64,000 nucleotides of DNA from contig VZQC01004719.1 of the NCBI GenBank assembly GCA_009823505.1, positions 2,057,061-2,121,060 on the forward strand, read 5' to 3'. The DNA is from Rhizomys pruinosus. Its lineage: Eukaryota; Chordata; Mammalia; Rodentia; Spalacidae. Below the pieces are notes generated by a model. It saw nothing but the letters and a program-made list of their open reading frames with translations. It was not told the origin of the DNA and did no database searches. Both the position numbers and the translations under genes were made by a program. Of this stretch, positions 47,083 to 59,125 are shown in pieces. Numbering within the stretch: the first letter of the stretch is position 1; every line of letters begins with the position of its first letter.

Positions 47083-48349
47083 TGTGTGATGTGTATGTTC
47101 ACATTTACAAAACTGAAAAAAGTTATTTTTAAGCTAGAATATATTTTCATAAGTTATTTTGGGACTTAATCAATATGTTATTTCAGATAATTTATAGAAA
47201 CATAATTATGAGCTTACGTGAAATATAAAATGTTATGTTTTGCAGCACTTTTTAAAATATTTACTTTTTTAGGTTAGGGACAAATTTTGTGTTTTGTTAA
47301 AGTGACAGTCATATAATTTGAAGTCTGTTTTGTTTGTATGAAAGTGTAATTATCTGCAAAACTCAAGTGTTCTTTGGCAGTTTCACATTACCCCTAAAAG
47401 ATACAGTCATAAAGAAATTGTGACATTGGTAAAAGACAAAAAAAGGAGATAAGTAGAAGTGAACGGAGCCCATAAACTGTCACAAAAATATAGTCAACTG
47501 CTTATTTACAAAATCTTCATTAACTTCATATAAATTAACCCTAATAGAGCATGAAAGTAAGTATAAAACCCGATAATGTGAAACACAAAAAGTAAATGCT
47601 GAAAGAAACCCCAGGTAACATAAGACACACTCCATTATATAAAGAATTAACATCTTGGGAACCATTAAGAGCAAAAACTTCTGTGCTACAAAGGGAATAC
47701 CAGAACGAGAATATAAGCCATAAACTGAGAGAAATATTTTGTAGCACATTAATAAAGGACTGCAATGCAATGCAAAGTTATTTAAAAATCCACAATGAAA
47801 AACATCAGTTTGCAAAATTCTGAGATGAATTCTCACCAAAGAAAATATACATATAGAAGCATTCATTCAATTTTCATTGAAAGATGATAATAAAACAGTA
47901 TATTTCTATTAGAATAGTCAAAATAACAAAATCAGATATTCCTCAATATAGAAAATTTGATGCAATGAACTCCCATTAATTGATAATGAGAATTCAGCAT
48001 GTTTCTACAGGTTTGGAAGATAACTTTCAAAACTTAAAAATTAAGTGCACAGGTACACACTGTCTATCAACATTTTTCTTTTATAGTTATTTGTCCTCAA
48101 AGTTCAAAACTTATGTCCACACAAAAGGCTATGCATGACTATTTCTAAAACATTCTTTATAATTGCTAAGACTTAGAAGCATCAAAGATTTCAATATAAA
48201 AATATAACCATAGGTCTATATGTTCACTTTTAGTAAAGTGCTTGTGTTGTTGTCCACAAAGCACTTTCCACATCAAATAACACTAATATTTGGCAATGTA
48301 TGACAAAATTATAATTAGCCAATTAGCCAACTTGTATTTTTTTAATTGC
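47083..48349. other. AT-rich unique sequence
   Basis: No recognisable element. Overlapping short ORFs on both strands at 47480-47866 are chance. Confidence 0.45.
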
Positions 48350-48432
48350 CTGAGGGTATTGTTGCATGTGCACAAGTGCACCAATGTTGTGCAATGCCCA
48401 TGAAATTCAGAAAACAGTCTTGGATTCATTCA
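48350..48432 (-). mobile_element. B3-type SINE fragment
   Basis: Complement of the SINE 3' body: tgcatgtgcacaagtgcacc, aatgttgtgcaatgcccatg, aaattcagaaaac. Confidence 0.5.
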
Positions 48433-48444
48433 CCAATAACTGTA

Positions 48445-49175
48445 GTACATGCAGTGTTTTTTTTTTTTTTTCAGAAAAAAATTTCAGACTCCTAAAATTA
48501 CACAGGATATTGCCACTGCCCTTGATTGCTTCTGAGAACCTGAAGGTCAGACCCCATTGTGAAACACAGGACATAGGAGACTTGATCTTGAGCAATGGAG
48601 CTGGATCTGACCTAGAAGCCACCAGCATTGGTGGCTAGCTCTCAACTGTGGAAACACTATGCAAGCCACTCGGGGAGATCATCAATAGATGGTCCAACAT
48701 CAGCCGTGAGACCAAATATCCACATCAATGAGCAGCGCAGCATATTACATGGATGCAAGAGTGGCACTTCTAGAAAGAACAGATTGCAAGCTTGTGTTCA
48801 GGACAGGAAATGATTTCTACACTCAAACCATAGCTGCTTGATTGATGAACACGACCTGCCCATGACAAAGTCTTATTTCCTACCAGCATTATTTCCTACC
48901 CTTGTCCCTGAGCTACAGCCGTTGATGGCATTTAAGAGACAGTCAGTTTTCTTTAAGGTTGTGGCTCCTGGCAGATGAATTTAGCATCCTGGAGTTTGCG
49001 GCCTCCCATCCATGAGTTAATAGGCAGCAAATTTGGAATCAATGTTTCCCCCCCTCAAAAAAATGGTAAAAGAAGGAAGGAAGTTGGAATTGATAGATGG
49101 AAGTTGAATTTAGGAAGAGTTGAAGGAGGAATCTGGTTCAAATGCAATCAGTCTATAGTATATGGATATATGGAT
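48445..49175 (+). mobile_element. Old Lx-type L1 3'UTR
   Basis: Blocks such as cttctgagaacctgaaggtc, gagacagtcagttttcttta followed by aggttgtggctcctggcaga, and catccatgagttaataggca-gcaaatttgg resemble the 3'UTR of the old rodent Lx L1 group as I remember it. Not alignable with the 3'UTRs of L1-3, L1-5 or L1-8 here, so a different lineage. Confidence 0.55.
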
Positions 49176-50345
49176 TTCCCCAAATTAATAACAATTATAT
49201 ATTGAAAATTCAAGGTCACCCTCACCTAAATGATGAGTTCATGTTGAACCTGGGATGCTTACTTGTTTGTTTGTGTGTGTGTGTATCTGAATGGTGTGTT
49301 TGTATAAATATACCTGTTTAGTTGCATTTGTGTGTGTATGTATAGTCAGTGATATCTAAGTAAGTAACCTAAATCATACTTAGCTGAAGTCTTTCCTAAT
49401 TATCACTTAGTACTGACACAAAACTAGTCTGCTTTAACAGTACATGATGTATATGGAATATGGTACATATTTATAAAAATTTTAGATTACCCTAAATGCT
49501 TAATAAATATTAAGCAACATGAATTAAAATATGCAATTAATTAAAAATAATTTTATAGAAACATTTTAATAAATAATTCTACACATTTGAAAAACAATGT
49601 TTTCAGTTAATGAAAGTTTGAAATGTTCTCCAATATTTTACTATTCATTTCCCCATTAAAATTAGTTTAAAAATACATAAATTAAAAAGAGGCACCAAAA
49701 GTTGTAAAATACAAAGTTAAGCAAGTAAATAAACTGAAATTTTTCCTATCACTTGTATTTTGAGAATCCCTCACTTCCTTGGCCACATTATCCCATTGCT
49801 ATAAAAAGAACAGCTCAGCAAAGACATGCAGCATGCACACAACTCTAAGATGCAACTTACATTATAACATATAACTAACATTTCATATGCAGTTCAAAAA
49901 AACAGTAGGGACAGTTATTTTCTCCTAACATTTCAATGATTGTTCCCAGTGTTACATAGGGAACCCATGGAACAATGGGTATAAATATGTTATGATTTTC
50001 ACATTATAATATCTCTGAATGTATTAGTCACGTGAAAGCAATCTTATTTTGAAATGTACCAAAATCTGCTAAATATGTATCCATGCAGAATATTGTCATT
50101 TGGACATGAAATTCTCCCTAACAAAAGGCTCATGTTTTCAACACTGTAACTTCAGGTAAAGGATTCAATGTCTTAAGACAAGATTGGGTGAGGAAATCTC
50201 TGTCCTCATTAGTGAATTCAGTGTTGGATTTGTAACTCACACATTACTATGGTGGTAATAGAAACTTTCAGAGATGGGAAAGCTACGGGAGGGAATGAGT
50301 CAATGGAGCAGGGGCAGCATGTTCATGGAAATTAAAAACTATACC
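49176..50345. other. AT-rich unique sequence
   Basis: No recognisable element apart from a short TG run near 49265-49340. Confidence 0.45.
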
Positions 50346-50420
50346 AAATCTCTAGGGAGATGGCTCAGTAGATAAAATACTTGTCTTCCCAAAATGAACA
50401 CCAGTATTTGGACCCTATGT
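50346..50420 (+). mobile_element. tRNA-derived SINE head fragment
   Basis: ctagggagatggctcagtag followed by ataaaatacttgtcttccca, an A-box-type head of a B2/B4/ID-like SINE. The body is lost. Confidence 0.5.
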
Positions 50421-50560
50421 AAATACACATCTGCAAGTACACATATGTAAATATACATATAAATATACATATGCCTTTATATGTATACATTTATATATTT
50501 GTGTAAATATAAATATACCTATATAAATATAAATTTGGATCCTATATAAATATACATTTT
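50421..50560. repeat. Degenerate (TATACA)n-type repeat
   Basis: Repeated acatat / aatata hexamers, including two catat-aaatat blocks; likely decayed SINE tail expansion. Confidence 0.7.
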
Positions 50561-51303
50561 GTGAAGTAGTGGGAAACTTCTTGTGATTCAGCATTCAGGA
50601 GACAAGATAGCTTCCTAGGGTAAGCTATTTAAATTTGTATGTGGTCTGGTTTCTGGCAAATAACATACTTCAATAAAGCAGTGAGAGATTGAAGAAGACA
50701 CTGAATGCCATCTTCTCGCTTTCACATGCATCCACATACACATGCATGTATTCCTGCATGTACACTTGTTTACCTATACATATTCAAATACAAATCTGTG
50801 CATAGACATCACATATACATGCGTACCCATGTAAATATGTATTTTCTAAGCTCTTCCCTGGATCTCCAATTCCAGATTGCCATGAAGTCCTCACTTTTGC
50901 TCCACTCTGCTTTTCTGTCAGGTTGTTTCTTGCCATCACTGCTTAGAAATCACAGAGATGATGAGCCTGCGCTGAAACCTCTGAAATTCTGAACAGACGT
51001 ACATCGTACATTTTTCCTCTCCTCAAAAGAATCTCCAAGAATTAGTCATAGATGCAAAACCAGCAAAAATAAACTATCAGTGTGCAATGTGTGTATAGGT
51101 GTGCATGTGTGTGCATTTATATACTTTGCAGCGAAATGTAGAGAAAGAAAATCACAGAGTAAGGTATGAATTACCTTATCAATTCTGTACCTCTTGTGTT
51201 AAAGCCTATGGTATTGTAATATATTCAAGCATGCACCATTATCATCTAAACATGAGTTCTCATTTTAAAAAAATGGCTAAAAGTATGAAAGGGTTATGAG
51301 TTA
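50561..51303. other. Unique sequence
   Basis: TG/CA-rich patches at 50725-50830 and 51090-51120; no gene seen. Confidence 0.4.
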
Positions 51304-51317
51304 AAAAAGACACTTAA

Positions 51318-51568
51318 GGGGCTGGAGAGATGGCCCAGCGGTTAAGAGCACCGACTGCTCTTACAGAGGACCAGGGTTCGATCCCCAGCGTCCACATGGC
51401 AGCCGAAAACCGTCTGAAACTCCAATTCCAGGAGAACTCCAGTTCCAGGGGAATCCGAGACCCTCTTCTGACCTCCGCGGCATTGCACGACACGGGTGCA
51501 CAAACCTACATGCAGACAATACATTCATACGCTTACAGAAATAAATAAAATTAAATTAAAAAATTTTT
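51318..51568 (+). mobile_element. B2-like SINE with 14-bp TSD
   Basis: ggggctggagagatggccca head, B box ggttcgatcc, 17-bp duplication intact, A-rich tail. TSD aaaaagacacttaa at 51304-51317 and 51569-51582, perfect. Low divergence and retained CpGs mark it as young. Confidence 0.96.
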
Positions 51569-51582
51569 AAAAAGACACTTAA

Positions 51583-53018
51583 AACACTATGATTTTTTCC
51601 TCAAATTGAGATATATTTGAATATTATTAATTATTAAAATAAGCTCTCTAGGCTGATATTTAACTACTATGAATTATTAACTAGCTGTCTACATTCTTGA
51701 TAATATTAACAGATGAAAAATCAATGAAAATATTTGAGTCAGGGAAATAATTGAATAATTCTAAATATTACTTTATGCTTTTGGATAATTTCATATAATA
51801 TATTTTTATTAAATTCAGAGCTCCTCTTCCATCTTCAGTCCTACTCTACTATCTGTCCATGACTTCCTATCATTTACAGTTTTCCTGTTTTTACAAGTCT
51901 TTCTTGTTTAATCTGTTGCCTAAATACTCTTGGATACTAACTCACAGAGCCAAAATCACATCACTAAACTAATTGACTCTTCCTTTCCCAGAACTTATAA
52001 ATTGCCAATAGATAATCAAAGGAGAGGCTTCTTTTCCACTTTCCCCATCCATGCTTATTTTTGCTGTTGTTGTTCTAGATTGGGTTTGCACATGTATACA
52101 AGATTGTTTACTTTTACTTACCTACCACCTCTGGCTCTTACAATTTATTTTTACCTCTGCTTCTGCAATGATCTCTGGATTTGGGAAGAAAGGTTAATAG
52201 AGTTGTCCATTTAGGGCTGAGTGCTCTGTAGTTTCTGTTTTCTGCATTTTGACCATCTGTGGGCATCTGGGTTAATCACACTTTCCAGCAAGAAGATCCT
52301 CTGGTGAGAGTTCAGAGATACACTAAACTATGGGTATAACGAGTCATTGGGAGTTTACTTAATGCTGTTTCTACTTTGCAGACCAGTTGTGGTTACTTCT
52401 CTGCTAAGGCTTCTGACTTATCTAACCACATGTTTTTGTTCCCTTTAACAGTGTCAGGTATGGATTCCATCTTATGAAATGAGACTTATACGCAATCACA
52501 AGGTAGTTTGTTACTCTCAAAACACTAATGCCTCTAAAGGACCATTGGATATATCTTGCCAGGCCACTCATTATTGTAGCCCACAGCTTTCACAGATGGA
52601 TAATGTTGGTGATTATCTTTCTCTTCCAATAACATACATTGCACCTCTATTGCTATCAAAGTTAGCTAGTAGACACTTTGAGGTGAGTCCCAGCTTGCAT
52701 TCCTCATGTGTTCTATGACTCACTTATGTAGGATCCTTAGTAGTGGGGTTTTAATTTCCAGTACTAGTGGGTAACAAAGGACCAAGCTTATTTGAGGTAT
52801 CCCCCACTCCCCTAACCCGTCAACAGCTCCAAAGGAGAGAATACAAATGTACTACTTTTACTTCACCAGAAATATAACTTGATTTTTGTGTTTGATAATC
52901 AAAACTTTTAATTTAAAATGGTCTAGTATTGATTTGAAAAATTAAAGTTTCTGAGATATTATTATAGGTATAAAATATAAAATATTCTCATTCAATAGAT
53001 AATCTTTAAAGATGAATT
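51583..53018. other. Unique sequence
   Basis: No recognisable repeats. Open frames such as 51930-52214 and 52479-52718 have no protein similarity I recognise and no splice context I can defend. Confidence 0.4.
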
Positions 53019-53080
53019 TGGGGAGCTGGTGACATGGATCAGGGGTTAAAATACTTGTGTTCTTCCAGAAGATCCAGGCA
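53019..53080 (+). mobile_element. tRNA-derived SINE head fragment
   Basis: ggggagctggtgacatggat then caggggttaaaatacttgtg and ttccagaagatccaggc; 5' end of a diverged B2/B4-type SINE. Confidence 0.45.
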
Positions 53081-53789
53081 ATATATAACATTTACAAAGA
53101 GGTTTTTTTTCTATTCATTTTTACATACTAATAAAACTGAAGGCACTAAATATTATTAAATCATATATAGATATCCTAAGCAAGTTTCCTCGCTACTCAT
53201 AAGTTCTATAAAACAGCACAGTAATCATGGCATTTTTTCACATGTGAACAATAAACGTGATCCTATGGTACATATATTTGAAAAAAATGTTTGACTTACC
53301 AACCAACTTATTTAAGTACATTATGTGTCATATTTTGTATACAGGAATATTGGACAACAGTGTTCCACACAGACAATGGTTATTCCTTCCAAACCTAATA
53401 CAGGTGAAACATTTTCAGTTTTAGTATACTTGTTTAATATTTAGACATATTTAGACACACAAATGCTTATTATTTTATATGACAGGCAGTATCCACTAAA
53501 GTAGCATGTTATACTTGCCTGCATCTTAGGAGCAATAGGCTCTAACACATCCTGAGTTATCTATAGACCATACCACTCCTGTTTGTTAAATTACACTCTA
53601 TGATTTTCATATCACAAATTAAACCTCCCTAATCATGCATTTACATAAATATATTCTGTTGTTGAGCAAAAGATAACAGTACATTGTATTTTAGTGTTAT
53701 TTTTTTCACCAAGATTTTGACTAATATTAACAGGTAATGGTATTGTTCTATTTTTTGCTCCTTTATACATTTTTGAGAATATTTTACTG
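53081..53789. other. AT-rich unique sequence
   Basis: Nothing recognised. Confidence 0.4.
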
Positions 53790-53882
53790 ACCTCCGCAGC
53801 ATTGCACTACACAGGTGCACAAACCTACAGGTAGACAGTACATTCATACACATAAAAAATAAATAAACAAATAAATAAATAA
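53790..53882 (+). mobile_element. B2-like SINE, 3' half
   Basis: cctccgcagcattgcactac, aggtgcacaaacctacaggt, agacagtacattcatacaca and an A-rich (AAAT)-type tail. 5'-truncated copy without the tRNA head. Confidence 0.85.
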
Positions 53883-54393
53883 CCACGAACAAGAAAAACA
53901 AACAAACAAACAGAAAAACAATGCAGTAGTATAGCTTTGCAAGCCCCTATTACGGTGGTAAATAGTAGGAGCCCATCCCTAGCTTCCCCAGAGACTGGAG
54001 CAGTGCAGAGAGAGCCAACAGATGCTCCTACAAGAAACTTGTCTATTTCAAGTGTCATGCAAGTCTATCTTTACTGTCCTTTGTTACCAGCTTATATGTA
54101 AAATCAGGGGTTTCTGAAAGTATGTAAAAGGGTCAGAACTCTAAGAAAAGTGAAATTAACCAGGTCTCCTCATACAGAGAGGATGGGAGTGAAGAATTCA
54201 TAGATAAGCCTTAATAGATAACTTTGGGGGAATGCAGTTAACCATTGGAAGCAAACATATATTTCAGTAAAGTTAGTTATATAAGACAGTTAACATAACA
54301 ATGCACTCAGGTTCTGAGTAAAGCATGCACTAACTGAAGGGAGGCAGATATTGAATCATTGGAGACTGTCCCAGGATTATTTCCCCATGGAAC
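53883..54393. other. Unique sequence
   Basis: Nothing recognised; left flank of the retrocopy. Confidence 0.4.
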
Positions 54394-54407
54394 AAAAGAG
54401 GGATTCA

Positions 54408-55077
54408 CGACGCACAGCCCATGACCTCTTTGGACACAGCCATCCTGGCACAGTGCTACCTACGGAAGTAATGCCCTCAGCCAAGGCACCAGCCCCAGCA
54501 CACCTCTCCTCCACCCCACTCGAGGCCCAGCCATCAGGCCTGGGCCCCGTACTGCTAGACTAACTCTCCTAGGCAACGGGGACAAGCCAAGGAACAGGGA
54601 CAGCCCAGGTCACAGCTGGGGTTAACAGAGGTACCACGAAGCTACCTTTTGGATGATTGCTTGATCGTTTGGGTTTTTTTAATCTGAGAAGCCTAGATAC
54701 CTAATCTGCTTTTAATCATGACATTTTAATTTACCTCTGTCTCCTTAACCATACTGTCTCTGGACTGGGTGCCAGGAGAGGGAAGCCCGCCTGCTCACTG
54801 TCCTGGCCCTGGCATGGCTATTGCCTGGCCCCGGCCATTGCTCCCCACAGTCCAGATAAGCTGACCATGCAGCTTGCTGCTGGCCTCTCCCACCGTCCCC
54901 TCCCACCATCCCTGCCGCCCTCTTCCACCATCCCCTCTCACCGTCCCCGCTGCCCTCTCCCCCCACCCTGCAGCCCTCTCCTGGCCCTGCCCTCAGTCTA
55001 AGCTTTGGAACACTTTCACCTCATCTTCTGCCCGATTCAAATATATTTATTTTTTTACTAAAAAAAAAAAAAAAAAA
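54408..55077 (+). pseudogene. 5'-truncated processed retrocopy of a cellular mRNA
   Basis: A 670-bp GC-richer block ends in an uninterrupted A-tail (from 55060) and is flanked by a perfect 14-bp TSD, aaaagagggattca, at 54394-54407 and 55078-55091. An AATATA hexamer (55040-55045), a known weak poly(A) signal variant, lies 15 bases before the tail. These are the marks of L1-mediated retroposition of an mRNA. The first 51 codons (54408-54560) are open and end at a TAA at 54561-54563 (from RRTAHDLFGHSHPGT to SGLGPVLLD). They may be the C-terminus of the parent protein, with the rest being 3'UTR. I do not recognise the parent gene. No introns visible. CpG and open frame retention suggest moderate to recent age. 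Confidence 0.85.
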
Positions 55078-55091
55078 AAAAGAGGGATTCA

Positions 55092-56611
55092 GAGCTTGGC
55101 AGCTGAGTCCCATTTGGTGTTCCAATCAACAGGGTTTTTGGTGAGTTAGCAGCCCATGATGAGAGCATCTGGGCCAGGCCACTTCTCAGAATTGCTGAGC
55201 TCTATTTTATTCTAAATTAATTCACCCCAGCCTCCAGCAGTGGATAGTGATGATGTTGTTACTAATCACCAAGTCTTAGCATCCAGCAGAGGAGAATAGA
55301 CTTCCTATTTTATTGAATGCTTGTAATACCTCTCTTTTCTAGGAGTCTAGGATTATATGGTATCTGTGATATCATCATTTGAAAATCAAAGAACAAATAT
55401 GAAAGAATTATTTAAAGGCTAAGCTCGTGGAAAATATTTTTTTAAAATAGAAGGAAAATATCTATTGGTAATGTATAAGCATTTTGTTGAAGCACAAATC
55501 ATGTAAATAGTGCATATGTTGTATATACATAATTTTAAGCTATAGGTAATAAATTTTATTATTATCTGTGCAACTCTATTTCTAATAGTCACTGATATGT
55601 TCTAGCTATCATTTACCAGTCACAATTCTTTGCGCTAGCCGGTTGAACTGCACAGGGGAAGAGGAAATTGTCTACTTTCAGATCTTAATCAAAATTATAC
55701 AAACATTCTAATTAAGAGAAAATAATAAACTCTAAATTTTTATATGGTAAAAATGTGCAGTAAAGAAAATATCAGTCAAATTATTTCACCCAATTTGGTA
55801 ACTTTAAAATTTTATCGTATTTTATAGACAAGTGTCGAGAATGTCTCCAGTAAAATATTGACATATGATAACTCAATAGTCTGCATCTAAAAGGATATCT
55901 CTCTCCAGCTATGTTGTTCATTTTCTTTCTTAACTTTTTCTCCTCTAACTATAATCAATTAAAATATTATTTATTATATATTGGTATTAAGTTAATAGTA
56001 AGTAGATATATCTCTTTTGGAAAGAAATTAGTTGTTGAATGAGAAATTTACATCAATAAGAATAGAAATGTAGATATCCATTAAGGTTAATTAAAAGGGA
56101 GTTGATCTGAAAGTATCTTATAAAATAATCTATAAAGTAAATGTTATTATAATTCACAATGGGAAATTATTTATTCTGATGGATAATCTTTTAAATCTCA
56201 AGTTGTAAATTTCAAGTGAAACAATTTAATATTACTAATATTGAGGCAATATTTATTTACAAATATGAAAGTGGTTGGGATATTCAAGAGAAAATAACTT
56301 CAGAATAACTTATTTTTTTTCTTATTTTTGTGTGGTCAGAAGATATGTCCTCTTCTACAAGAAAGACCAAAATGGAGATGGTCAAAGTGATGCCTCTGTG
56401 ACTAATTTCAATACATTAAAATCCTTATGAAATCAATTTATACAGAATTACTGTTATTAGATTTTCATGTTCATCTTATTGCCAAGTGTATACTATTTTA
56501 GGTGCCCATATTTTGTTGAAATTTTCAGTAATATTTTTACAGATGTTATAAGACACTAGACTCTATATGATGAAAATAAATAGCCCAGATTTTTTTAAGA
56601 AGCAAAGAGTC
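55092..56611. other. AT-rich unique sequence
   Basis: No recognisable element. Confidence 0.45.
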
Positions 56612-56756
56612 ATGGCTGGATAGATGGCTCAGTGGTTAGCACTGGCTGCTCTTCCAAGGATCTGGGTTCAGTTCTAGAAATCAATGTGGTGACCAACAAA
56701 ACTATCTTTGTCTCCAGTTCTGGAGGATCTCATGCCTTCATATGGTCTCCATGCGC
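56612..56756 (+). mobile_element. B2/B3-type SINE 5' part
   Basis: catggctggatagatggctc head with A box, B box gggttcagttc-like, body ctccagttctggaggatctc. It stops where B1 sequence begins, with no tail. Confidence 0.75.
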
Positions 56757-56871
56757 ACTTGGGAGGCAGAGGCAGGCGGATCTTTGTGAGTTCAAGGCCA
56801 GCCTGGTCTACAGAGTGAGTTCCAGGACAGCTGGGGCTACAAGGAGACCCTGTCTTGAAAAGACAAAAAAA
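56757..56871 (+). mobile_element. B1 SINE 3' part, fused to the SINE upstream
   Basis: Starts mid-B1 at cacttgggaggcagaggcag and runs to the A-tail (ccctgtcttgaaaagacaaa then A-run). The first about 35 bases of B1 are missing at the junction. Confidence 0.85.
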
Positions 56872-56948
56872 AAAAAGTGCCGATATCAGTAAACAAGGAG
56901 ACCCTGTCTTGAAAAGACAAAAAAAAAAAAAGTGCCGATATCAGTAAA
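56840..56948. repeat. 54-bp tandem duplication of B1 tail plus flank
   Basis: The unit caaggagaccctgtcttgaa ... agtgccgatatcagtaaa occurs at 56840-56893 and 56894-56948. The two copies differ only by one A in the A-run (12 versus 13). Confidence 0.95.
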
Positions 56949-56989
56949 AACCTTATATTAAAAAAATAAAAGAGAGAATATACATTGTA

Positions 56990-57097
56990 AACAGGCATGG
57001 TGGTCCATATCTCTATTCCTACCCTTTGCAAGTGGATGAAAGAAAGTCCAAAAGTTGGGATCAGAATTAGCTATGCCAAGATCCAGGACAGCCTAGA
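56990..57097 (+). mobile_element. Degenerate B1-like SINE
   Basis: aacaggcatggtggtccata start and ccaagatccaggacagccta, B1-like order but heavily changed. It ends at the N at 57098. Confidence 0.45.
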
Positions 57098-57098
57098 N
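57098..57098. other. Single ambiguous base (N)
   Basis: One N between B1-like sequence and unrelated sequence; a possible join or unresolved indel. Confidence 1.
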
Positions 57099-57212
57099 CC
57101 CTTCCCCAGGAAAAGACCGGTTAACTTATCTCGGCTGAATTTGTGTCTGTTCAAGCTTTCGTCTCATAGCTTTCTATAAATTCTAAGATGGACACAGGCG
57201 GCATGAAAGGAA

Positions 57213-57492
57213 ACTACATATACACATACACATACACACATGTATACACACATACACAAACATGCAAAAACATGCACAAACACACATACATACACAAACA
57301 CACAGATATATACACATATATATGCACATATACATATATAAACACATACAAGTAGACATGCATTGCATATACACATGCACATACATATATACACAGATAT
57401 CAGACATATACACATATACACAAATATTTATATGTCTGCATATACACACACATACATATATGCACATACACACACATCACACGTACACACAC
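57213..57492. repeat. Degenerate (CA)n/(TACACA)n repeat
   Basis: About 280 bases of ACATAC/ACACAT-type units with TATA interruptions. Open frames rich in C/Y/M/V on the minus strand are artefacts of it. Confidence 0.9.
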
Positions 57493-57737
57493 GATTTAAG
57501 CAATACTATAAATAATCCATCTTCCTTTGCTAATCAGTTTTTTGACATATAGGGAAACTAAGATGGTGAATTAATGGACAATGGTGTAACAAAGGGCATC
57601 AGTGCTAGATCCCTCCAGTCCCCATTCGATTCTGCAGGTTGAATGTCCCTTAGCTGAAAAGCAAGGCCCTAGAACTATGCAAACATTTTACTGATGTTTA
57701 GTTTTTGAATATTTGCATATTGAGATATCATATGTGC

Positions 57738-57766
<29 letters not shown>
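57738..57766. repeat. (TA)n microsatellite
   Basis: Uninterrupted alternating AT of 29 bases. Confidence 0.95.
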
Positions 57767-57770
<4 letters not shown>

Positions 57771-58449
57771 CATAGTATAAAACAGAATTAAATTCATGAT
57801 GAACTAATAAAAAGAGTGCTGATATAAAACAACTAAGTCTCTCTGAACAATTTACCAAGTTGATCTGAGGAAAATGACTCACCTAATTGAATATCAGTCC
57901 TGCTTTCTGCTATCCAAAAATAATTATAATACTGTTTAATAGGTTCATTAACTGCGAATATGTCTATGGTTTGCTTGGGAGACAATAAATTTCCTCAAGA
58001 GAATCACATCACTGTTTAATGTTCCAGTAGTTACACATAGGGCAAATTCTGAAATGGTATGTAAGCTAATGATTTCTATAGTTCATCCTCACTATGAACT
58101 TATATTCCCCCAAACATTATCTTATTACACACGTCTTAGTAAAACAATTTGATAAATATCTCCCTTAATCACATGACCAGTTTTAATTAATTTATTTTTA
58201 TTATATGTTTCTGAATTGAAGATTTTTTTTTTGCTTTGTCATTTCATTTGTAGTATATCCAAGATTTAAAATTAGTGGTGCAAGAACATTTTTGACCATT
58301 CACTATTCTATCTTTTCCCCTTTAAATAGCTCCTGATGTGCACTAAGTGCTTAGTATATAATTGTAAAATAAATTAGTAATAAGAGTTGAATTAAGAGGC
58401 GTTTGCAATATTTTAAATGAATATTGTGCTTACATTCTTGAAAAAAACA
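57767..58449. other. AT-rich unique sequence
   Basis: No recognisable element. Confidence 0.4.
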
Positions 58450-59125
58450 TATAGACTGGGGGTAGGCAGGCCCTGATGGTGGTACACAGGGTGCAGGAGC
58501 AGCAGTGGTATAGCAGGAGCAGTAGCAGCAACAGCAGCCCCCCACCCCTGCAGGGCAGGCAAGTATGCTAGGCAGGGATGGTGGCCATCTCCCAGCAGAT
58601 CTAGCTTAGTTCCCAATGTATCCAGCACAGCACTAAGCAGAACCAGCACCTGCTTTCAACAGACCCAGCAGTGTGACCAACCTAGGCAGGTGCTCATAGG
58701 TAAACTGAACCAGTTGGAATTCAGAGAACATATGACAGAGCACCCAGGAGAGGGCCTGGCCCTGGAAGGTTACTACAGAAGCTTACACCCACGACAAGGG
58801 AACTTGTAGACTCACACCATACAGCACGGAGCACAAGCAGACCTGATCGTTACCTCCTGGGATCTCTGGAGAAGCACCAGACCAGAAGGGGAGAGCTAGC
58901 TGATGCTTTCAATACAAAATCAAATTCAGTTAAAAACTGAAGTCTAGACCTTCCAGACCTTCATAACTAACAAGAGGATAAAGAAGGCACCAGAAGAAAA
59001 CAACCAAAGCCAGCCTTCAATGCAAAGAAGAAACATCTGAGCTCCACAACAGAATAAAAATAACAAAACAAATCCATATGCTAAAAACAGAAAAGAAACA
59101 AAAAAAAAAAAAAAAAAACAGTAAC
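58450..59125 (+). promoter_or_regulatory. L1-10 5'UTR
   Basis: GC-richer leader with CAG-rich stretch (58494-58540), gtgctcataggtaaactgaa and gatctctggagaagcaccag blocks, ending in an A-run (59099-59118) before ORF1. No cccaagaccacctgaagcac box. 5'UTR role inferred from position. Confidence 0.6.

Noticed and set aside
57164..57552. Cys/Tyr/Met/Val-rich ORFs near 57.2-57.5 kb
   Set aside because: Translation of a CA/TACACA repeat; open in several frames.
58351..58649. Small hydrophobic ORFs near the L1-10 5'UTR
   Set aside because: They overlap in two frames, run over CAG-like repeats and match no family I know.
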